A stretch of 64,000 nucleotides of DNA from contig CM049316.1 in assembly GCA_026874595.1 (NCBI GenBank), positions 55,251,676 through 55,315,675 of the forward strand, read 5' to 3'. Shown here in pieces: positions 61,001 through 64,000 of this stretch (positions within the stretch are counted from its first letter, which is position 1; each line of letters begins with the position of its first letter). The notes beneath the pieces were generated by a model. The model was not told where the DNA came from. It saw only the letters and a list, made by a program, of their open reading frames with translations, and did not search any database. The stretch comes from Sipunculus nudus. Lineage: Eukaryota > Annelida > Sipuncula > Golfingiida > Sipunculidae. A program made the position numbers and the translations under genes.

Positions 61001-63214
61001 CAGTCAAGTAGTTAATGAGATATTGCAGTTTTTGTATGAAATTTTGGACTTTTCTGGGGGGTACTTTGGGGCCCCATAGCTCGAAGGATATGGGTAACAG
61101 AGACCTAATTTCTGGTTTCCAAGGAGATTTTTCATGGACCTCCCAGGATGTCAAGTAAGAAGATTCCAGTTCTAGCGGTTACGATTTGTGCCTGGTTAAC
61201 GGACAGACAGACGGACAGACGGACAGACAGACAGACGGACAGACAGACAGACGGACGACGGACAAAGAGTGATGGCTATAGCTCAGATGACTTTCAGTCA
61301 GCTGAGCTAAAAATATGTGAATCCTTCATGTAGGTGGTGTTATTTTGCTACCAGAGCAATCAATACAATCAGCAAGTGGTGTAGACATACAATCACATTT
61401 GCTGAGAAAGAAAAGTTAAACAGAAAGCAATTCAAATACATAATGTATTGAATTGTAAATACTTAAGATACCTGAATGTCTGTTTTGTCTCTTAGTGGAG
61501 GTCAGAAGAGACCAAGTCAATTTTGCTTCAAGACCAACACCCAAGACCAACACTGCCACCCACAAAACAGGTCCAAAGAGGTTAAGTGAACATATTCCAC
61601 ATGCGTTTGTTGTGTGAACAGAGGATTTCATCCAGATCCCAGACTTTGTCCTGATTTGATTGGCTGGTAGATATGACATCGTGGACTGAATATTTTTAAC
61701 AACTCAGATCTAATAATGCATGTTGTGTTTTTATTCCCTGCTGAAAATTTGGGTCCGACAGGGGCAGAAATACTGTGCTTTTACCGAGATCTAGAATTTT
61801 TAGACAAAGGGGATTTCCCAGTGTGTAATGTCACTGCGGAGTTGAGAGTGCTCATAGATGTGCCAATAGTTTTTGAAACTAGAATATCAGCAGAAGCTGA
61901 CAAAAGCCCTCAGCCAAAAGAACAGTGTTTAGAGGTGGTAATAGTAACAAGTACTAAATATCTGTTCTCACATAGATGTATTTCTGTACATGTCTCAGCT
62001 ATAAATTTAAAATGGAGAGGTATGTATCATGATTCATAACAATCCGTCAAATGCTTCCTGAAAAATAAGCTTCTAAGTTTTATTCTATTATAAGCTCTGT
62101 GACCTTGAAATGTAGGTCAAGGTCACCCATCTTCAAACTTGACCTAGATTTTGTCGATATACATCTTCACCAAAGAAATAAAATTCCTATTGTGAATCCT
62201 TTAGAGATATCCCGCTCACAAGGCCAAAGTTGAAAAATCCAAGAAAAATTCATTTAAAATCAGAAATTGCAGGTGGCACCCCGAAACTTATGCAGCAGTT
62301 ACAGACCATCAGTCCCTATGATCATAGTAAGTCTTTTGAAAATCCATCCAATGGTTCCGGAGAAATAAGCTTCTAATGTTTTTTTTCTATAATCAGCTCT
62401 AAAACGTAGAAAAATAGGTCAAGGTCACCCATCTTCGAACTTGACCTAGATTTTGTCAATATACATCTTCATCGAAAAAATAAAATTCCTACAATAAATC
62501 CTTTTACAGATATTCCGCTCACAAGCCCAAAGTTGAAAAATCCGATAAAAATTCATTAAAAATCAGAAATTGTAGAATGCGCCACCAAACTTGTGAAGCA
62601 GGTACAGACTATCAGTCCCAATAATCATAGTAAGTTTTGTGAAAATCCACCATATGGTTCCTGAGTAATAAGCATCTAAGTGTTTTTCTATACTCAACTC
62701 TAAAATGTAGAAAAATATGTCAAGGTCACCCATCTTCAAACTTGACCGAGATTCTGTTGATATACATCTTTACCGAGGAAATAAAATTCTGATGGTGAAT
62801 CCTTTTCAAGATATCCCGCTCACAAGGTAAAGTTAACGGACGCTGGACGGACGGACGGACAGCTTGGGTGACGACAACAGCCCATCAGCCTAAGGGCTGA
62901 GGGCTAAAAAACACACAAGCTTGTTTTGTGTGGATAAATAGATAGAAAAAAAAAGTTTTCCTCCAGGAACTGGGCTCATTTTAAGTAAAATCTATATTAA
63001 TATTTTTTTCACAGGCAATCATGTTATATGATGATATATTGAGATTTTGAATATGTTTGCCTGACCTAAAGAATTAGAGCTCTGCTACTACCACCTTCCA
63101 CCTACATGTGGCCAGCAGAGGTCACACTTACCTCATCATATCCTCCCTGAGGATCATACAAAATGTGGGTCGGCCGGCCAGCTTCCAGCACTTGGCCAGG
63201 AAAGCGAGGTCACT
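41092..63214 (-). CDS. PHKB: PHKB orthologue, phosphorylase kinase regulatory beta subunit (C-terminal half; 10 exons)
   Basis: Minus-strand exons 63132-63214, 57710-57974, 50535-50719, 49404-49494, 47364-47566, 46320-46457, 43821-43950, 42510-42617, 42137-42211 and 41092-41295 join in frame to 493 residues plus TAA. PHKB is a large regulatory subunit of the hexadecameric kinase that activates glycogen phosphorylase in response to Ca2+/calmodulin and cAMP signalling. Matches to human PHKB include [10 protein letters not shown]-type (here [10 protein letters not shown]), GWIIHAM-like [48 protein letters not shown] and MQAFYNTAP near the end. The protein ends CLIA, a CaaX farnesylation box (human CLIS). 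PHKA is less likely because LSDMT and FYNT-P are beta-type. The glucoamylase-like N-terminal half lies beyond 64,000. Confidence 0.94.
41500..41862 (-). repeat. Dispersed repeat H, reverse copy
   Basis: The complement begins TTAAAGGGGCCTATTCTCAT and later has CTGTTCATTTTGTTTATATC then CATG, paralleling 42812-43150 (TTAAAGGGGCCTATTCCAAT; TTGTTTTGTCTATATTCATG). Short retroposon or MITE of unknown class, in a PHKB intron. Confidence 0.5.
42137..42211 (-). CDS. PHKB: PHKB exon ([17 protein letters not shown])
   Basis: 75 bp: [20 protein letters not shown] then ADVDK. Human [20 protein letters not shown]. Acceptor TTTCAG, donor gtaaga. Confidence 0.94.
42510..42617 (-). CDS. PHKB: PHKB exon ([19 protein letters not shown])
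   Basis: 108 bp, phase 0 on both sides: [20 protein letters not shown] then [16 protein letters not shown]. Human [20 protein letters not shown]. Diagnostic of beta rather than alpha. Donor gtatga. Confidence 0.95.
42812..43150 (+). repeat. Dispersed repeat H, forward copy
   Basis: Begins TTAAAGGGGCCTATTCCAAT and shares blocks with the complement of 41500-41862 and with 4500-4900. Inside a PHKB intron. Confidence 0.5.
43425..43720 (+). repeat. Dispersed repeat E, copy 2
   Basis: Parallels 20150-20450 in the same orientation (TTTCTTTCATAATCAATTAA; ACAGCATTAGAACTTAACC; CCTTTCAGCTTGAT). Followed by a short TATATATATAT run at 43720. Confidence 0.5.
43821..43950 (-). CDS. PHKB: PHKB exon ([17 protein letters not shown])
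   Basis: 130 bp encoding [20 protein letters not shown] then [20 protein letters not shown] and LPQ. Strongly conserved. Acceptor TTGTAG, donor gtaaca. Confidence 0.95.
44050..44700. other. PHKB intron without recognised features
   Basis: AT-rich; no exon or repeat family seen. Confidence 0.45.
44710..45105 (+). repeat. Degenerate element with GACAGACAG-rich 3' part
   Basis: CAACCAAGGTATGCATGACA, then a GGACAAACAGACAGACAGAA run near 45,023, then GAGGAAGTGGGGACAACA. The order (unique text, GACAGAC run, terminal block) resembles the 3' parts of the tandem-core elements elsewhere in the window. Start uncertain. Confidence 0.4.
45110..46319. other. PHKB intron without recognised features
   Basis: No exon, RNA gene or clear repeat supported; a T9 run lies at 45791. 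Confidence 0.45.
46320..46457 (-). CDS. PHKB: PHKB exon ([13 protein letters not shown])
   Basis: 138 bp encoding [36 protein letters not shown] and [10 protein letters not shown]. Human: GWIIHAMEYELQ and LSPSEVKQLLLDIL. Donor gtgaga. Confidence 0.93.
46847..47340. mobile_element. Inverted-repeat element, pogo/Tigger-like, with internal 57-bp duplication
   Basis: The right end on the complement reads TACAGTTGACTGTTGCTTAT then CCGAAAAAGTTAGG. The left side has GCAGAGCATTGTTTATCAGA, a diverged counterpart. TTATCCGAA phrases recur inside. A 57-bp unit starting GTGGATCATGCAGAATTGTT is duplicated head-to-tail at 47193-47249 and 47250-47306 with few differences. Boundaries at left are approximate. 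No transposase. Confidence 0.5.
47364..47566 (-). CDS. PHKB: PHKB exon ([19 protein letters not shown])
   Basis: 203 bp encoding [40 protein letters not shown] and [19 protein letters not shown]. Human: VTLGAFGHEEEVISNPLSP and [20 protein letters not shown]. Donor gtaagt, 23 bp from an inverted-repeat element. Confidence 0.94.
47730..48804. mobile_element. TA-flanked inverted-repeat element (pogo-like), complete
   Basis: 1,075 bp between TA dinucleotides (47728-47729 and 48805-48806). The left end CCGTATTTATTCCAATTTGG and the complement of the right end CCGTATTTATTCTAATTTGG differ at one of 20 bases. The interior is CpG-rich, with a 5S-rRNA-like fragment at 48179-48213. No transposase frame. 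Confidence 0.82.
48179..48213 (+). ncRNA. 5S rRNA-like fragment (3' half, partial) inside a transposon
   Basis: GGTTAGTTTTTGGATGGGTG then ACCGC matches the eukaryotic 5S rRNA segment GGTTAGTACTTGGATGGG(A/T)G ACCGC, which carries the box C promoter region. Weaker similarity may extend about 28 bases upstream. The 5' half and the mature 3' end are not seen, so it is a derived fragment and not a working gene. Confidence 0.55.
49404..49494 (-). CDS. PHKB: PHKB exon ([10 protein letters not shown])
   Basis: 91 bp encoding [20 protein letters not shown] then [10 protein letters not shown]. Close to human [20 protein letters not shown]. Acceptor TTACAG, donor gtaggt. Confidence 0.94.
49503..49740. 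repeat. Short imperfect minisatellite, about 44-50 bp unit
   Basis: Repeats of CAAATAGTGGCAAACTGTAA (49526, 49570, 49615, 49665 with changes) alternating with AACAAGAAACAGTGTAATG. Directly upstream of the acceptor of the PHKB exon at 49404-49494. Confidence 0.7.
50096..50503 (-). mobile_element. 400-bp MITE with TA target, copy 2 (reverse)
   Basis: 408 bp between TA dinucleotides. The complement begins CTGTGGTTGGCTTCATATTT, and the left end reads TTGTGGTTGCCTTTATAATC. Same family as 25291-25690, with shared inner GTGTTTTG(C/T)GAGGGTT. Ends 32 bp from the PHKB exon at 50535. Confidence 0.75.
50535..50719 (-). CDS. PHKB: PHKB exon ([16 protein letters not shown])
   Basis: 185 bp encoding [35 protein letters not shown] and [13 protein letters not shown]. 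The donor is gtcagg; with it the junction reads [14 protein letters not shown], in line with human FWRAVRRAASLLSK. It lies 32 bp from a MITE. Confidence 0.9.
51060..53560. repeat. Tandem repeats, family C part 1
   Basis: Two interleaved arrays. One has about 127-bp units with GTAGGTGGCACCACCAGTCT (52546, 52674, 52801; diverged near 51299), CAATTTCAGGCTGATACATC and AAATAAGCAGG. The other has units with CTGCACTGAGTGAACTC, TTGACCTGTTGCC and CTATAAATAGATCCAGACTG (51,460-51,650; 52,970-53,540). At 53,340-53,430 there is a small GGTG(A/T)TCACATG repeat. Non-coding. Confidence 0.6.
53560..56284 (+). mobile_element. Tandem-core elements, family C part 2, three 3' ends
   Basis: Diverged repeats of a long unit: AGGTGGCGCCACCAATACCT (54039; variant 55377), GATGATAGCTCCAGCC, AGTATGCTTTTTTGGACAGA, TTCAACTTCCTGTAACTC, ATTGAACAATTTGGC, GAGAAGAAGATTT. 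Three copies of a 3' end, CACACCATCGCATTAGCTCA then CAGGTTCGCTAAAAA (about 54,445-54,480; 55,813-55,845; 56,243-56,284), each preceded by GACGACGG-like text. So at least three elements or partial elements lie head to tail. No protein. Confidence 0.6.
56286..56880. repeat. Dispersed DNA-transposon-like repeat P, copy 2
   Basis: Shorter copy of the family at 7255-8254, same orientation and block order, ending GGTGTGGATTATCTGCATTA then GCAGATAATC, a small palindrome not present in the other copy. Confidence 0.5.
56927..57703. repeat. 25-bp minisatellite next to a splice donor
   Basis: About 31 copies of CATCAGTCTATGACACAAGC then TCTGA, 25 bp (exact spacing seen at 57421, 57446 and 57471), with variants ATTAGTC, CACTGAC and AACACTCTCTGAC. 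The array runs to within 7 bp of the PHKB exon at 57710; on the gene strand it starts just after the donor. Confidence 0.9.
57710..57974 (-). CDS. PHKB: PHKB exon ([14 protein letters not shown])
   Basis: 265 bp encoding [40 protein letters not shown] and a tail [17 protein letters not shown]. The acceptor is TTACAG|AGG, chosen because the other AG would shift frame. Donor gtacca lies 7 bp from a minisatellite. Confidence 0.92.
58019..58062. repeat. TA microsatellite
   Basis: Alternating TA with a few interruptions, followed by a T8 run. Confidence 0.9.
58381..61312 (+). mobile_element. Tandem-core element B, copy C (compound)
   Basis: Starts ACAAGTGACCCAGGGGTCAT, then GCTCAGCTGACC. Units of about 337 bp follow with exact GGTGGCGCCACC at 59133, 59503, 59840, 60255, 60592 and 60929. 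Besides the final 3' end (61260-61312, after a long GGACAGACAGAC run), two internal 3' ends (about 59,455-59,490 and 59,975-60,006), CAGTCAGCTGAGCTAAAAA, are each joined straight onto the middle of another unit. So it is at least three partial elements fused head to tail. Non-coding; in a PHKB intron. Confidence 0.7.
61313..61904. other. PHKB intron without a supported feature
   Basis: Holds plus-strand and minus-strand open stretches of 87-107 codons, but with no family resemblance, no flanking exons and no splice context, so I do not call a gene. Confidence 0.4.
61905..62910 (+). mobile_element. Tandem-core element G with terminal hairpin
   Basis: Possible left end AGCCCTCAGCC (61905) is the inverse of right end GGCTGAGGGCT. 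About three units of about 300 bp share CAAGGTCACCCATCTTC (62116, 62411, 62721), TTTTGTCGATATACATCTTC and GATATCCCGCTCACAAGG. One unit has GCAGGTGGCACC. The 3' part: GGACGGACGGACGGACAG, then hairpin AGCCC.TCAGCC-taa-GGGCTGA.GGGCT and AAAAA. Same layout as element B with different sequence. Confidence 0.65.
63132..63214 (-). CDS. PHKB: PHKB exon ([10 protein letters not shown])
   Basis: 83 bp encoding [20 protein letters not shown] then ILREDMM plus two bases of Arg. Acceptor TTGCAG, donor gtaagt. First PHKB exon in the window; earlier exons are off the right edge. Confidence 0.9.
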
Positions 63215-63587
63215 CTGCAACAAGCATGGATCTTTATAATTGTGTCACTTAAGATGATCAAATGATTTTGAGTTACTGCACTACCACAACTCTCTCTGGG
63301 TATATATTCTTATTTTTAATATCCCCTTATACATAAACAGAAAGCATGAATACCCAGATTTTCAAGAATTAAGCAGTCCTTTAACACTAATGTATATTTT
63401 AAAATGTCTTATACCTGAAAGGTGAAAGCATTAACTAAAATACACCATAAATTATGTTTGCTACTAAATATCATTCAAATAGTAAGATAAGTTGATGTTT
63501 TCATTGTGATATTACATGAAATACAGGTTTGATGTTATCCAAGGGTGCCGACTCTTTATGTATTTTTTATGTATTTCACAGAGATTA

Positions 63588-64000
63588 CCGTAAAATCTCC
63601 ACTTAAAACCGCACTTCCGATTAAAACCGCACCCAGACTTCGCCGAAATTCCAGGTGAGACACCGGGAGGGGCTCAAATACTAAGAACCCCCCTTTAAAA
63701 CCGCACCAACTTTTGCTATGGAATGTTTTGACAAAGGACACAATCAAGCTATCATCTAGAAACCAACTGCGTAGGTTGCGACTCGGCCATTCCTGTCCAC
63801 TTTAAAATTCCTTGGGCATTTTATTTAAACACATCATAACACTTTTTTGCAGGGTCACTCAAGCATGAAGTTTGGGAAGCCGTAAGGGCCGGTGAACCTC
63901 TGCCTATTTATACAGATTTTATATTCCATTTTATGTTCCATGTATTCTTGTTTGCTACTGATTTGTCATTATATTTGGAAAAAAATATTCTACTGATCCA
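63588..64000 (+). mobile_element. TA-flanked inverted-repeat element, second copy (cut by window end)
   Basis: TA|CCGTAAAATCTCCACTTAAA at 63586-63607, then three spaced AAAACCGCAC blocks. It follows the copy at 21749-23178 closely for the 400 bases visible (CAAATACTAAGA, GGGAAGNCGNAAGGGCC). Its right end is outside the window. Confidence 0.78.

Noticed and set aside
61716-62039. 107-codon open stretch in a PHKB intron
   Set aside because: No recognisable domain, overlaps the start of element G, and no supporting splice context.
1-64000. Retrovirus-like, Polinton-like or other virus-derived elements
   Set aside because: I saw no reverse transcriptase, integrase, capsid or polymerase-like reading frames and no long terminal repeats.

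Overview
This is a AT-rich animal nuclear sequence with long repeat-filled introns, GT-AG splice sites and two convergent protein-coding genes, both cut by the window edges. The repeat ends (terminal hairpins finishing in GCTAAAAA, preceded by GGAC/AGAC-rich runs) resemble elements I recall as abundant in mollusc genomes, so a mollusc, probably a bivalve, is my best guess. That assignment is from memory of repeat families and was not tested by a search.

Left part, 1-23,802, plus strand: a NEK11 orthologue (NIMA-related Ser/Thr kinase). Twelve exons run from mid-kinase domain to the stop, and every intron phase agrees. The N-terminal exons lie before base 1. The introns hold a Helentron-like element, a SINE-like insertion 16 bp past a splice donor, a 7.5-kb intron full of reverse-oriented tandem-core elements, and a complete TA-flanked inverted-repeat transposon.

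Middle, 23,803-41,091: intergenic and 3'-UTR sequence between the convergent genes. It holds a 400-bp MITE, degenerate tandem repeats, a 184-bp foldback, a 39-bp minisatellite of about 40 copies, a 2-kb hAT-like element with 5-bp target duplication, and a 4-kb tandem-core element carrying a nested Helentron-like copy. The 3.1 kb before the second gene's stop is nearly repeat-free and looks like its 3' UTR.

Right part, 41,092-63,214, minus strand: a PHKB orthologue (phosphorylase kinase regulatory beta subunit). Ten exons give the C-terminal 493 residues, ending in a CaaX box (CLIA). Its introns hold two pogo-like inverted-repeat elements (one carrying a 5S-rRNA-like fragment), a second MITE copy, a 5-kb block of tandem-core repeats, a 25-bp minisatellite running to within 7 bp of a splice donor, and a third large tandem-core element.

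The most unusual feature is a shared design among otherwise different repeat families: a 12-bp perfect palindrome, GGTGGCGCCACC, is repeated at least 23 times exactly in the tandem cores of four families. Three families end in a (GGAC)n-like run, then a terminal hairpin or inverted repeat and GCTAAAAA. The two genes have no evident functional link: NEK11 is a checkpoint/mitotic kinase and PHKB a glycogen-metabolism regulator.
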